From NCBI GenBank assembly GCA_039033215.1, contig JBCCDA010000061.1:1-26193 (forward strand): a stretch of 26,193 nucleotides of DNA, given 5' to 3'. Of this stretch, positions 7,421 through 15,044 are shown piece after piece. Positions within the stretch are counted from its first letter, which is position 1. The number at the start of each line of letters is the position of its first letter. The notes below the pieces were generated by a model. It was not told the DNA's origin. It ran no database searches and saw nothing but the letters and a program-made list of their open reading frames with translations. Position numbers and translations under genes: made by a program. The stretch comes from Thermohalobaculum sp039033215 (lineage in GTDB: Bacteria; Pseudomonadota; Alphaproteobacteria; Rhodobacterales; Rhodobacteraceae).

Positions 7421-7557
7421 GCGCCGGGATTCACCCCGTATTGCAGGTGTATTGCACGCGTATGGCAACCGTATTGCTCGCCTATTGCAGCTGTATGTAC
7501 GCAAAGTCGACGGGTTGACGACATATGAACGGGCGCGTGGGTATCCACGCGCCCGTT
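7421..7557 (+). repeat. Dispersed 3'-UTR element, copy 2: six 11-nt units plus hairpin
   Basis: GCGCCGGGAT (7421-7430) is followed by six units whose GTATTGC-like heads start at 7438, 7449, 7460, 7471, 7482 and 7493, an exact 11-nt period. AAGTCGACG follows (7504-7512). The element ends in a perfect 13-bp hairpin, AACGGGCGCGTGG/CCACGCGCCCGTT (7528-7540, 7545-7557) with loop GTAT. No T run follows. The 11-bp core of the hairpin, the GTCGAC palindrome and the 34-nt distance between them match copy 1 at 2084-2206. The rest to 7735 holds no gene that I can support. Confidence 0.88.
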
Positions 7558-7707
7558 CCCTTGAGCAAAATGCGCACAGACGCCACAGCTGATCCCGGTC
7601 TTGCGCTGCCATCGCACCGCGTATCCGGATCACAACCAGTTTCGCCCAGACACCCCTCATGTTGCTGACCCGTGTCACGAAGCCATGCGCCGGGAAGCGT
7701 GCAGTGC

Positions 7708-7740
7708 TTGACACCGGCGGGGGCTCACCCGATGGGTGAG
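7708..7740 (+). promoter_or_regulatory. Possible -35 box and inverted repeat before the membrane protein gene
   Basis: TTGACA (7708-7713) is a perfect -35 hexamer, but the region 17 nt downstream (GATGGG) is a poor -10. Directly after it, CTCACCC-GAT-GGGTGAG (7724-7740) is a perfect 7-bp inverted repeat. It overlaps the first possible GTG (7736) and lies 19 nt before the better GTG at 7760. Operator or translational hairpin are both possible. Confidence 0.35.
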
Positions 7741-7759
7741 AGATGCGAGGGAATTCACG

Positions 7760-9196
7760 GTGATCGGGTTCTGGACCGCGCGACGGTTGGCCTTACCCCT
7801 GTTCGTCGTGGCGGCGGTCCTGGCCGCGTTCAACGGATTGTCAGCGGGGCTGGTGGACGCTGACTGGTGGTGGCATCTGGAGACGGGCCGGCTGATCCTG
7901 GATCAGCGCATGATCCCGCCCGCCGATCCGTTCTCCTGGACCCATCGGGGCGAGCCCTGGGTGTTGCAATCATGGCTGTTCCAGGCGGGTCTTGCCTGGC
8001 TGTGGCAGATGTGGGGTGAGCCCGCGGTCGCGGTATCGGCGGCGGTCTTGCTGGCACTGGGCTACTGGATCGCGTTCATCACAGCGGACCGGCTGCTGCA
8101 GCGTCCCGCGCTGACGGCCGCGATGGCGGTGATCGTCGGGGCGGGGATCATCGTGGCCGGGGCGCCGCGCCCGCAGCTGATCTCGCTGGTCCTCTTCGCG
8201 CTCTACCTGGCGGTGTTCTGTCAGGCAAAGTACGGCGGCAAGCTCCGGCCGCTGGTCTGCCTGCCGGTCCTGATGATCCTTTGGGTCAACGTGCACGGGG
8301 CATTCGTGCTGGGCGCCGCGACGGTCGTGGGCGTCGCGGTGCTGGAATGGGCCGAGTTCGCGCGGGGCCGCCGTGACAAGGCGCAGCGGCGCTTCTGCCT
8401 CTGGCTGACCGCGGCGGCGGTGGCCACGCTGGCAGCGACGGGGCTGAACCCCTGGGGCTACGCGCACTGGGCCTACCCGTTCTATGTCACCGGCCTTGAT
8501 CTCACTCGCGCCATCGTGGAGTGGCAGTCGATCATGCGAAGCCCGCTGCTGGGTCCCTGGTATGCGGTTGGCGGGGCCGCGTTCTTCCTGGCGCTAGCCT
8601 CGGCGCCTAGGCGTCCGCATCTGGTCGAGATGCTGGCGCCCGCGGCGCTTTTCGTGGCCGGGTTGATGCAGGCGCGCCATGCGCCCTTTGCGTCGATCGC
8701 GATGCTGGTCTTTGTGGCACCGTCGCTCTGGCGTGACCGTGCCGAGGTGCTGCCATGGCCCGGTGGCACGCGTGTGGCCGGGTGGCTCGTGGCAGTGCTG
8801 AGCTTCCTCACGCCGCTTCTGCTGGTGCGCGATCCCTATCCCGAGGCGATCCGCATGATCATGCCCTCCGACATCACGGCCCATATCGCCCAGACCGCGC
8901 CCCAGGGCCGGATGTTCAATGACTACGCCATCGGCGGGTATCTGATCCATCGGCTTGGTCGAGACCATCCGGTCTTCATCGACGGGCGCGCGGATCTCTA
9001 CGGTGATGCCTTCTTCAAGGCCTATCTGGCGACGGTGACCGGTGCCGTGCCGCTGAACAGACATTTCGATGGTTGGGAGATCGGCTATGCGATCCTGCGT
9101 CCCGAACAGGCACTGACGCAGATGCTGCTGATGCGCGGCTGGCGGATCGCCTTCCACGGGCGCAGCCATCTCGTGCTGCTGCCCCCGCCCAGCTGA
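7760..9196 (+). CDS. Polytopic membrane protein, GT-C glycosyltransferase-like
   Basis: The protein of 478 aa (486 from GTG 7736) has about ten hydrophobic segments. Near the N-terminus, DADWWWHLETGRLIL...PPADPFSW has the acidic first-loop pattern seen in GT-C membrane glycosyltransferases. The C-terminus carries NDYAIGGYLIHRLG...VFIDGRADLYGDAFF, a soluble motif typical of this uncharacterised family. A lipid-linked sugar donor and periplasmic acceptor would be expected by analogy. That role is inference. GTG 7760 was preferred because GAGGGA lies about 7 nt upstream and the earlier GTG sits in an inverted repeat. It converges with the gene ending at 9209. Confidence 0.8.
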   Translation: MIGFWTARRLALPLFVVAAVLAAFNGLSAGLVDADWWWHLETGRLILDQRMIPPADPFSWTHRGEPWVLQSWLFQAGLAWLWQMWGEPAVAVSAAVLLALGYWIAFITADRLLQRPALTAAMAVIVGAGIIVAGAPRPQLISLVLFALYLAVFCQAKYGGKLRPLVCLPVLMILWVNVHGAFVLGAATVVGVAVLEWAEFARGRRDKAQRRFCLWLTAAAVATLAATGLNPWGYAHWAYPFYVTGLDLTRAIVEWQSIMRSPLLGPWYAVGGAAFFLALASAPRRPHLVEMLAPAALFVAGLMQARHAPFASIAMLVFVAPSLWRDRAEVLPWPGGTRVAGWLVAVLSFLTPLLLVRDPYPEAIRMIMPSDITAHIAQTAPQGRMFNDYAIGGYLIHRLGRDHPVFIDGRADLYGDAFFKAYLATVTGAVPLNRHFDGWEIGYAILRPEQALTQMLLMRGWRIAFHGRSHLVLLPPPS

Positions 9197-9208
9197 GCGG
9201 GGATGCCG

Positions 9209-9841
9209 TCAGGTGCCGACGGTCGTGCCGTAGAGGCTTTCCAGCTCCGCCAACGCCGGCGAATCGGGCCGCTGTTCCCGCAGGAAGGCTGCGTAGAGGA
9301 CCGCCCCCTGCCGGGCCAGGGGATGCCTGGGGCCAAGGGCTTCGCGGTCCGCTGCGTACATCCGGGCGTAGAGGGCGGCTGCGGTCTCGGTATCGCCCGC
9401 ATGCTCGGCGATCAGGGCCAGACCACGGGCGGCCTCGATGGGCCGCTTGTCCTCGGCCAGCTCGAAGATCGTCTTGGCAGGCGCGGTGTCGCCCCGGGTG
9501 AGAGCCCGTTTGGCCTTGTCCTTGCCGGAGCCGCGCACCTGGTCGAGCGCCCGCATGATACCCAGAAGGCGGCGCCGAGCGGGCTCGTCCTGGGGTGGCG
9601 CAGCTGTGGGTGCGCCTGCCGATGCAGAACCAGGCGAGGTGGAAGCCGGCGTGTCGTGGTCGGGCCGCGACTTGAACTTGTCCAGGATCCGCCAGAACAA
9701 CAAGGCGATCGCCAACGTCCCGAAGAGGGTCAGTCCGAGGACCAGCACAGGCCCCACATCCGCGTAGATGGCGCCGCCAAAGTCGGGGAGCGGATCGCGT
9801 CCCAGGCCTCCAGCATGATCAACAGAAGCATCATGTGTCAT
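9209..9841 (-). CDS. Single-pass membrane protein with TPR-like C-terminus
   Basis: The 210-aa protein has a transmembrane segment (VGPVLVLGLTLFGTLAIALLF) after a short N-terminal tail, a Pro/Ala/Ser-rich linker, then helical pairs containing ALIAEHAGDTETAAALYARM. The last ~45 residues (RHPLARQGAVLYAAFLREQ then PALAELESLYG) match the end of the TPR protein at 634-2034 (DHPQTKQGAGNYAVLLREH, PALVELEAAFG). This suggests common ancestry. ATG 9841 was chosen because the TM then starts near residue 28; the ribosome site is weak. A scaffold role is inferred only from topology. Confidence 0.7.
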   Translation of the reverse strand: MTHDASVDHAGGLGRDPLPDFGGAIYADVGPVLVLGLTLFGTLAIALLFWRILDKFKSRPDHDTPASTSPGSASAGAPTAAPPQDEPARRRLLGIMRALDQVRGSGKDKAKRALTRGDTAPAKTIFELAEDKRPIEAARGLALIAEHAGDTETAAALYARMYAADREALGPRHPLARQGAVLYAAFLREQRPDSPALAELESLYGTTVGT

Positions 9842-9949
9842 GCGCCGGACATCGCACGCTGGTGTTTGGCTGCAAGCGGGCGCTTCGTCGCGGGGCAAGC
9901 CAGCGCAGGGTCTGTGGCGCGGCAGGCGTCTCTACGCTATGTCCGCGGC

Positions 9950-10372
9950 ATGATTTTCGTGACGGACGATATCCAGATCGCCCCTTGGGAGATCACCGAG
10001 ACGTTTAGCCGCGCCTCGGGTGCTGGCGGCCAGAACGTCAACAAGGTCGAGACGGCGGTGTCGCTCAGGTTCGAAGCCCAGCGCTCACCCAACCTGCCTG
10101 ATCACGTCAAGGTGCGTCTTCGTCGGCTGGCCGGCAGCCGATGGACTCAGGACGGGGCCATCGTGATCCGGGCCGAAAGCCACCGCAGTCAGGCGCGCAA
10201 CCGCGAGGACGCCCAGGCCCGGCTGGTCGCGCTGATCGCCAAGGCATCCGTGCGGCCGAAGAAGCGCATACCGACCCGCCCCAGTCTCGGCTCGAAGCGG
10301 CGCAGGCTGGCGGCCAAGACCCAGCGGGGGCAGGTGAAGGCCCTGCGCGGCCGGCCAGCGGACGAGGAGTGA
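9950..10372 (+). CDS. arfB: Alternative ribosome-rescue peptidyl-tRNA hydrolase ArfB
   Basis: This 140-aa protein releases peptides from ribosomes stalled on mRNA lacking a stop codon. GGQ sits at residues 26-28 within SRASGAGGQNVNKVETAV, the class-I release-factor catalytic loop. The C-terminus is a long basic tail (KKRIPTRPSLGSKRRRL...KTQRGQVKALRG) of the kind that enters the mRNA channel. The lack of any codon-recognition domain and the size separate it from PrfA/PrfB. ATG 9950 is the first start that does not run into a stop. No strong ribosome site is seen. It marks the left border of the AT-richer block. Confidence 0.95.
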   Translation: MIFVTDDIQIAPWEITETFSRASGAGGQNVNKVETAVSLRFEAQRSPNLPDHVKVRLRRLAGSRWTQDGAIVIRAESHRSQARNREDAQARLVALIAKASVRPKKRIPTRPSLGSKRRRLAAKTQRGQVKALRGRPADEE

Positions 10373-10379
10373 AGCGAGG

Positions 10380-10524
10380 TTGGTCGAGCGGGTGAGGGCG
10401 CAAGATACCACTCGACCAATTCCGAAACGGCTGTTTCGAGGCACTGGGGCTTACCGTATTGGTAAGTGTGTAGAGCTTCGGAACTCAGCCTTGAAAATGA
10501 CTTCCGTTCTGCGCTGGGCAGAAC
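10380..10524. repeat. Palindrome-rich spacer after arfB (four perfect inverted repeats)
   Basis: The 214-bp gap after arfB holds four perfect inverted repeats. They are TTGGTCGAG/CTCGACCAA (10380-10388 and 10411-10419), CGAAAC/GTTTCG (10423-10428 and 10433-10438), CTTACC/GGTAAG (10450-10455 and 10461-10466), and GTTCTGC/GCAGAAC (10506-10512 and 10518-10524). The rest of the gap shows no gene. Such clustering suggests a structured RNA, a bidirectional terminator, or a recombination or insertion scar at the edge of the accessory block. Confidence 0.6.
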
Positions 10525-10586
10525 CCGTTGAAGGGGAGGCTGGCTCTAGATGGGTGCAAGAATCGCCCGATGTCACGTAGACACAC

Positions 10587-11177
10587 TTACCCGGTGAACA
10601 CCCAGTCGGCGGGCAGAGAGTGCGATGAGATTTCTGGAAAGCGGCGCGCATACTCTTCTTTCACTTTCCGCTCACGCCACACTGGTCCACCAACGTGCCA
10701 CGCCGGGTCTTCAACGCCGAAATCGGCGGTCAAGCGCTCTTTGATGTGATGACTGGCATCCCAAGCTGACATCACCTCAAGGTGTTGTATCTCTGGATCC
10801 TGCACAGTTGTTCCGAATGAAGTTCCCCTATGATCCCAAACCGTAACCGTAATCGTTCCAACGGGCCATTGAACGCGCCTCGGCCTCGTTCCAAGTTTCT
10901 CGCCGATGGGATACCGACCAATCTTCTCCCATGCTCCTGATCTAAGGGCCTCACCGATCGATGGATAAAAGACCGTGACGACGGACATTAGGTCAGAACT
11001 CAGGATCTCAGAGGCTTCAGCAACCGAACGATCTCGACGCCGAACAAACGCAACACTCTTGTCCGGATCAATCTGTCCGTAATAAATCCAACCGTTCTCG
11101 CCCACCACAGCGTACAGAGTGCCCGGCTTCAAATCTGCTCTAGCCTTCGGGTTAGGTTCGAACATAGCGCACACCAT
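10587..11177 (-). CDS. Imm26-like (immunity-protein-type) hypothetical protein
   Basis: The 196-aa soluble protein begins LKPGTLYAVVGENGWIYYGQI and later has VTVFYPSIGEALRSGAWEKIGRYPIGEKL. This resembles the Imm26 fold, where a '.G.vyaip..dg.y.yG.i' start is followed by a Trp-x-x-Ile-Gly-x-x-Pro motif. Imm26 proteins are found in polymorphic-toxin loci. The assignment is by pattern only and needs a profile search. GGGAG lies 6 nt before ATG 11177; ATG 11165 is an alternative. The start lies inside the 3' end of the 54-aa ORF, so the two are probably co-translated. No toxin gene is recognisable nearby. Confidence 0.6.
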   Translation of the reverse strand: MVCAMFEPNPKARADLKPGTLYAVVGENGWIYYGQIDPDKSVAFVRRRDRSVAEASEILSSDLMSVVTVFYPSIGEALRSGAWEKIGRYPIGEKLGTRPRRVQWPVGTITVTVWDHRGTSFGTTVQDPEIQHLEVMSAWDASHHIKERLTADFGVEDPAWHVGGPVWRERKVKEEYARRFPEISSHSLPADWVFTG

Positions 11178-11316
11178 CGACTGCTCCCGCTGCCGTCGTA
11201 TGTTGAAACTGCTTGCCAGTCTTCAAGCCTGCTTGCCCATCGCGCCCGGGCTTCCGTTCCACATATGTCTGACAGATATAGTGAACTTCCGTTGTGCTCT
11301 CGCCTGCGTGCGACAT
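11152..11316 (-). CDS. Small 54-aa protein overlapping the Imm26-like gene
   Basis: The ORF MSHAGESTTEVHYICQTYVE... is preceded by a near-perfect Shine-Dalgarno sequence, AAGGAG, 7 nt before ATG 11316. It ends at 11152, overlapping the first 26 nt of the next gene in another frame, a layout typical of translational coupling. The protein is small, basic towards the end and lacks a signal peptide. The EVHYICQTYVE start resembles small uncharacterised alphaproteobacterial proteins, but I cannot name a family. The 169-bp gap up to the racemase stop shows no other gene. Confidence 0.6.
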   Translation of the reverse strand: MSHAGESTTEVHYICQTYVERKPGRDGQAGLKTGKQFQHTTAAGAVDGVRYVRT

Positions 11317-11485
11317 GGGCAACTCCTTCAGGTGTATCCGGTCGCCCCCGCAGCTTGAAGGGCGCGGGCGAAGAGTGTGTTGTCGCTGTGTGGTGGCCTT
11401 CGGTGCACCCGTCTTCTGCACTACCGCGCCAGCTTCGTCAGGGTGTTGGCTTCTCGTTCGAGGCGCGCCTTGCGGAGACGGTCGT

Positions 11486-12607
11486 TCAAACCAATGCCAG
11501 TTGTTTGCTTGGGCGAAGGGCATCGTGTGCGGTTGGCGCGGGCCGGTCATTGCGTAGATTTGTCTGAACATCCGGGGCGGCCATGGCGCGCATCAAAGCA
11601 CCATAGTTCATCTGAAACCGCATTTCCGATCCAACGCAGAGCGTCGCATCTTTCGTGCCAACGACAAGATGATCGCTTGTTGCACCGACGAGTGCAGTGC
11701 CAGCAGGCATCGAAAGCCCTGCTGCGTCCGTGTCCTGAGACCCAATGGCAAGAACGATCCGCGTCGTTTCTGAGGTGTCAGGGACAAGCCGAACTCCTGC
11801 CAAGGTAGGATCAGCATAGCTGACGAATGGACGAACAGACTTGGCGTCCTTCTCGATGACTTCGGCGACAAGCGTGAAGGCATCTCGAAACATACCACCA
11901 ATCTGATCCCCTGTGATCGGATCGACGCCAAGCAGTAGCGCTTCCCCAAGACGCAGATCGTTGGTCCGACCCGTGGGATGCCTCCCAAGCGCCCAAGGCA
12001 GGTTTGCGGAGTTGCCGCCAGATACCGTCTGAAGGACTGGGCCACACTGCGCTTCGACATCGTTGGCAAGATCAGACAGGGCCCGCATCTTCGACGACGT
12101 CGGAGCAACACCATTCAGACAGGCGAAGTTGGCCCCAATGCCTTTCAGCGCCAAACCGGGCATGTCAACGACGAGCCGGCCCATGCCGACAACGTCTTGC
12201 GGCATGATCCCTTCGCGCAGATCACCCATTTCGACCATCAGGATGATGCCGTGAACCGTACCTTGCCGGAGTGCCGCCGCGGCGAGCGCTGAGATCACAG
12301 CTATCTCGGTGTTGTAGCTCGCCTCACAGACCTGAACGACGTCATCGACCTGGCTCAGCATTGGCGTTCGGATCAAGGTGACCGGACATGTCATTCCAAC
12401 CTGGCGCAACCGCCTCACGTTGCTCAAACGCGCCTCAGCGAGACCCGCAGCGCCACCGTCAAGCATGGCCTGGGCTATGGCTGGATGTCCGCAAACGGCT
12501 TTGGTCACTGCGGTCACACGGATGCCACCTACCTTGAACCGCTCGACAACGGTTCGCGTGTTGTGGCGTATCTTGCGCAGATCAACATCTATGCGCGGAC
12601 ACCTCAA
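11486..12607 (-). CDS. Alanine/ornithine racemase-family PLP enzyme (fold type III)
   Basis: The 373-aa enzyme starts CPRIDVDLRKIRHNT. The probable PLP lysine is Lys36 in VTAVTKAVCGHP. Family motifs follow: LIRTPMLSQVDDVV, IILMVEMGDLREGI, GIGANFACLNGVAP, TVSGGNSANLPWAL and NDLRLGEALLLG. The set resembles ornithine racemase and YhfX-like proteins more than classical Alr. About 25 residues at the C-terminus (QTNLRNDRPAPTAHDALRPS...) look like an unusual extension. The start is TTG 12607, overlapping the upstream TGA as TTGA. It probably racemises an amino acid for the coupled DUF1611 enzyme; the substrate is unknown. Confidence 0.88.
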   Translation of the reverse strand: MRCPRIDVDLRKIRHNTRTVVERFKVGGIRVTAVTKAVCGHPAIAQAMLDGGAAGLAEARLSNVRRLRQVGMTCPVTLIRTPMLSQVDDVVQVCEASYNTEIAVISALAAAALRQGTVHGIILMVEMGDLREGIMPQDVVGMGRLVVDMPGLALKGIGANFACLNGVAPTSSKMRALSDLANDVEAQCGPVLQTVSGGNSANLPWALGRHPTGRTNDLRLGEALLLGVDPITGDQIGGMFRDAFTLVAEVIEKDAKSVRPFVSYADPTLAGVRLVPDTSETTRIVLAIGSQDTDAAGLSMPAGTALVGATSDHLVVGTKDATLCVGSEMRFQMNYGALMRAMAAPDVQTNLRNDRPAPTAHDALRPSKQLALV

Positions 12608-13803
12608 ATCGCGGCCATGGGAGTTCCTTGCTGCAGGCCGGGATAGGCCGCAACGACCATCGCCAACAAATGTGCCGCTGGTCGGCTGAGCGCATCGGTC
12701 ACCGGCAACCCGAGTTTCTCGGTCTGTACAGCAATCGTGCTTGCGATCTCGGCTTCGGACATACCCTCGTGATTGAGCGTGACGCCGATGACCCTGGTAT
12801 CGGAAAACGCCTCGATCAAGGCGATCTCACTCTCCGGGGTCGGCATTGGCATGTTGGGAAAGTCACAGCGATGCAGGCGCTTTGGTGCGTGCTGAAGGAT
12901 GACGGCGTCCGGTTGGCTGCCGCGCAGGATAAAGGCCGATGTACAGAACGCGGGATGACTCAACGCACCTTGGCCCTCGATCAGAATGACATCGGGTTGC
13001 TCTGCCTCTGAGGCCGCGACGATCCCGCCCTCAAGTTCGCCACAGCAGAACTGGGGCGGAACGGCGTCCATGGCCACACCATACCTTGCCCCCTGCATCA
13101 GGCCCGTCTGGCCTGTGCCAACCAGCACAGTCTTGATGCCCTGGGCATTCAGTGCACGGGCCAGGACCGTCGCAGTGGTCCGCTTTCCAACGGCGCAATC
13201 GGTCCCGAGAACGGCGATACGCAATGCTTGGACATTTGCAACGCTGCCATCGAACAACCGCATGTCCTTGCTGGGCTTGGGTTTGCGGATATCGCGGATC
13301 GTGACCTGTCTTTCCGATGCGGCTAGCGCAATTTCGGTGTCGTCGCTCAGGTACTCATGCAGGCCACTTACGACGTTCATACCGCGTGCGATCGCGTCCA
13401 GCACGACGCCACGATCAGCAGTGGAAAGCCGCCCAGTAGAGGGGGCCATACCGTAGATGAAGGTTTCAGGCATGGAGGTTTCGCGGGCGACAGCGGCATC
13501 CAGATCTTCGAGGACTGGTATGTTGTTGGTCACGTCATCAAGAACCTGCCCACTGTTCTCGCCGCTGTGGGTGCTGTCGATGACCGAGACGATCCTGTAA
13601 GCCTGTGAATGACGCACAAGACCATTGGCCGTCTTGCCGTCAACTTTTGCGAAGTTGCCTTCACAATAAACAACCGCTGTCGGCTGCGTGATGATCTGAG
13701 CGAGCGAAGATGGTCGGGCCGGTGTGTCACCGGTCATGGGAGGCGCTTGGGCGCCTCTGATAGGACGGCGAGCGGTCTCTACCGTCTGGAATTCGGTTTT
13801 CAT
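12604..13803 (-). CDS. DUF1611 (DgcN-like) P-loop protein
   Basis: The 399-aa protein has a DUF1611 core: AVVYCEGNFAKVDGKTANGLVR, YGMAPSTGRLS, the Walker-A-like GTDCAVGKRTT (about residues 200-210), GTGQTGLMQGARYG, VLIEGQGALSHPAF and ILQHAPKR. The characterised member DgcN is reported to N-acetylate D-glutamate ahead of the dehydratase DgcA. No DgcA-like gene is present here. The first ~40 residues form a non-conserved extension, yet ATG 13803 has the strong ribosome site AAGGAAAG. It is coupled to the racemase by a 4-nt TTGA overlap, pointing to a D-amino acid substrate. That role is inferred. Confidence 0.88.
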   Translation of the reverse strand: MKTEFQTVETARRPIRGAQAPPMTGDTPARPSSLAQIITQPTAVVYCEGNFAKVDGKTANGLVRHSQAYRIVSVIDSTHSGENSGQVLDDVTNNIPVLEDLDAAVARETSMPETFIYGMAPSTGRLSTADRGVVLDAIARGMNVVSGLHEYLSDDTEIALAASERQVTIRDIRKPKPSKDMRLFDGSVANVQALRIAVLGTDCAVGKRTTATVLARALNAQGIKTVLVGTGQTGLMQGARYGVAMDAVPPQFCCGELEGGIVAASEAEQPDVILIEGQGALSHPAFCTSAFILRGSQPDAVILQHAPKRLHRCDFPNMPMPTPESEIALIEAFSDTRVIGVTLNHEGMSEAEIASTIAVQTEKLGLPVTDALSRPAAHLLAMVVAAYPGLQQGTPMAAI

Positions 13804-13873
13804 CGTACTTTCCTTTTGTTGGCGAGACGGTCGTCCGATGGAGTATTGAAGCGGAGGTCCTGGTGCGACGCGC

Positions 13874-14701
13874 TCACTTGTTCAGAACGCACAGACCCTT
13901 GGACTTCTGGAAGTTCCGGTTGCATTCCCAACGGTTTCCAGACCTGTCGAGATGGGCGTTTGCAGGGATGTCGATCGCTTCGCAGCTGGCACCAGAAGCT
14001 TTATATCCCCTCTGGCATTTCCATCCCTCGCCGTAAGATGCGCTGTGAAAATATGCGAATTCGGGGATGACTACGGCCGCGCACAGACCGTCCTGTTCAA
14101 AGAACCCACGTTCGCAGGTCCACGGCTGTCCGTACCGAGATCCGTTCAGATACCCGTTGATGGGCACCGCAATTGCGGCGCAACTGTCATCCACCTGCTC
14201 AAACCCGCGTTCACATTCCCACGAGGACCCATAGGAGGCTTCCACCAGATAGCCGTTTTCGGGCACGATGACCTCTTGGCAGGTATCGTCGACTTTGAAG
14301 AATCCGCGCAGGCACCGCCAGCGTTCGCCAGAGGTGTCCAAGAACCCGCCATCGGGGACAACCACTGCAACACAGGCCGTTTTATCGACCTGGCGAAAGC
14401 CATGATTACATTCCCATCCTGACCCATAAGCGCGGTTTGTTTCATACGCATTTTCCGGGACCACGATGGCTGCACAGGTGTCGCCAGCGAGCCGATACCC
14501 GAGATTGCATTCCCAACCGTCACCATAGCTCTTTGCACTAGCGTTCTCCGGTACGGATTGGGCAAGTGCAGGCACTGCAAGGAAAAGCAGAGCAAAAATC
14601 GGCCCCATGAGAATGAGCCAAAGTGTTCGGTCGTCCGCCAACACAGGCGTCCGGCAAACTGCCTGTGACGAACGCAGCGCCGTTTTCGAATTAAGATCCA
14701 T
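13874..14701 (-). CDS. Secreted protein with seven two-cysteine repeats
   Basis: The 275-aa protein has a late signal sequence (LWLILMGPIFALLFLAVPALA, residues ~27-48) and then seven repeats of about 31-34 residues. The pattern is VPENAY-x-YG-x-GW-x-C-x-RGF-x(6-7)-C-x-A-x-x. Each repeat has two Cys, so 14 in all, probably disulfide-bonded in the periplasm or outside. I know similar repeats from uncharacterised alphaproteobacterial proteins but cannot name a function. ATG 14701 overlaps the upstream gene's stop by 11 nt; ATG 14608 would start just before the signal core, but has no ribosome site. The DUF1611 gene begins 70 nt downstream. Confidence 0.8.
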   Translation of the reverse strand: MDLNSKTALRSSQAVCRTPVLADDRTLWLILMGPIFALLFLAVPALAQSVPENASAKSYGDGWECNLGYRLAGDTCAAIVVPENAYETNRAYGSGWECNHGFRQVDKTACVAVVVPDGGFLDTSGERWRCLRGFFKVDDTCQEVIVPENGYLVEASYGSSWECERGFEQVDDSCAAIAVPINGYLNGSRYGQPWTCERGFFEQDGLCAAVVIPEFAYFHSASYGEGWKCQRGYKASGASCEAIDIPANAHLDRSGNRWECNRNFQKSKGLCVLNK

Positions 14702-15044
14702 CCAGTTCAAGCCCCGCAAGGCAAGCTTCTGCGAGGTCACGGTCCGGCGCATCTGATCCGGGGCGGATCGCCCATTCGGTTTCCATCATTGCATTGCGGC
14801 GGCTGAAGCCAGAGAGCCCCTGAAGACTTGCGAGTTTCTCTGTCCGTTCTGGATCGGCCGCTGAAGTGTTGAGGCACACCGGAACCATCGCCAAAGTTAC
14901 TTCCTCGCTCGCCATGGCCTTCGCCATGGCTTGAGCGGAGCTGTTTGTTGTCCAACCACCCCAAGTAAAACCGAGGATAGACACCGCAATAGCGCCTCCC
15001 AAAGCACCATAGATGCTGGGTTTCGTCCATTCAGGAAAAGTCAT
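14691..15044 (-). CDS. Single-pass membrane protein of unknown function
   Basis: The 117-aa protein starts MTFPEWTKPSIYGALGGAIA and has one transmembrane segment (~residues 11-33). The rest (ASEEVTLAMVPVCLNTSAAD...FSRRNAMMETEWAIRPG...LAEACLAGL) is probably periplasmic. The pattern of SAQAMAKA, VPVC and EWAIRPG recurs in small uncharacterised alphaproteobacterial proteins. ATG 15044 is set by AAAGGA 7 nt upstream; an in-frame start further up (15098) lies in an inverted repeat. It overlaps the cysteine-repeat gene by 11 nt and is the first gene of the minus-strand run. Confidence 0.75.
   Translation of the reverse strand: MTFPEWTKPSIYGALGGAIAVSILGFTWGGWTTNSSAQAMAKAMASEEVTLAMVPVCLNTSAADPERTEKLASLQGLSGFSRRNAMMETEWAIRPGSDAPDRDLAEACLAGLELDGS

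Noticed and set aside
7421..7557. CRISPR-like array
   Set aside because: Units of 11 nt are far too short and have no spacers of constant length with identical repeats.
10380..10524. Integron attC site or tRNA remnant
   Set aside because: No GTTRRRY core site and no T-loop or anticodon arm pattern could be found.
11317..11571. Upstream extension of the 54-aa ORF to 139 aa
   Set aside because: It overlaps the racemase C-terminus, and the strong ribosome site lies directly before the internal ATG.
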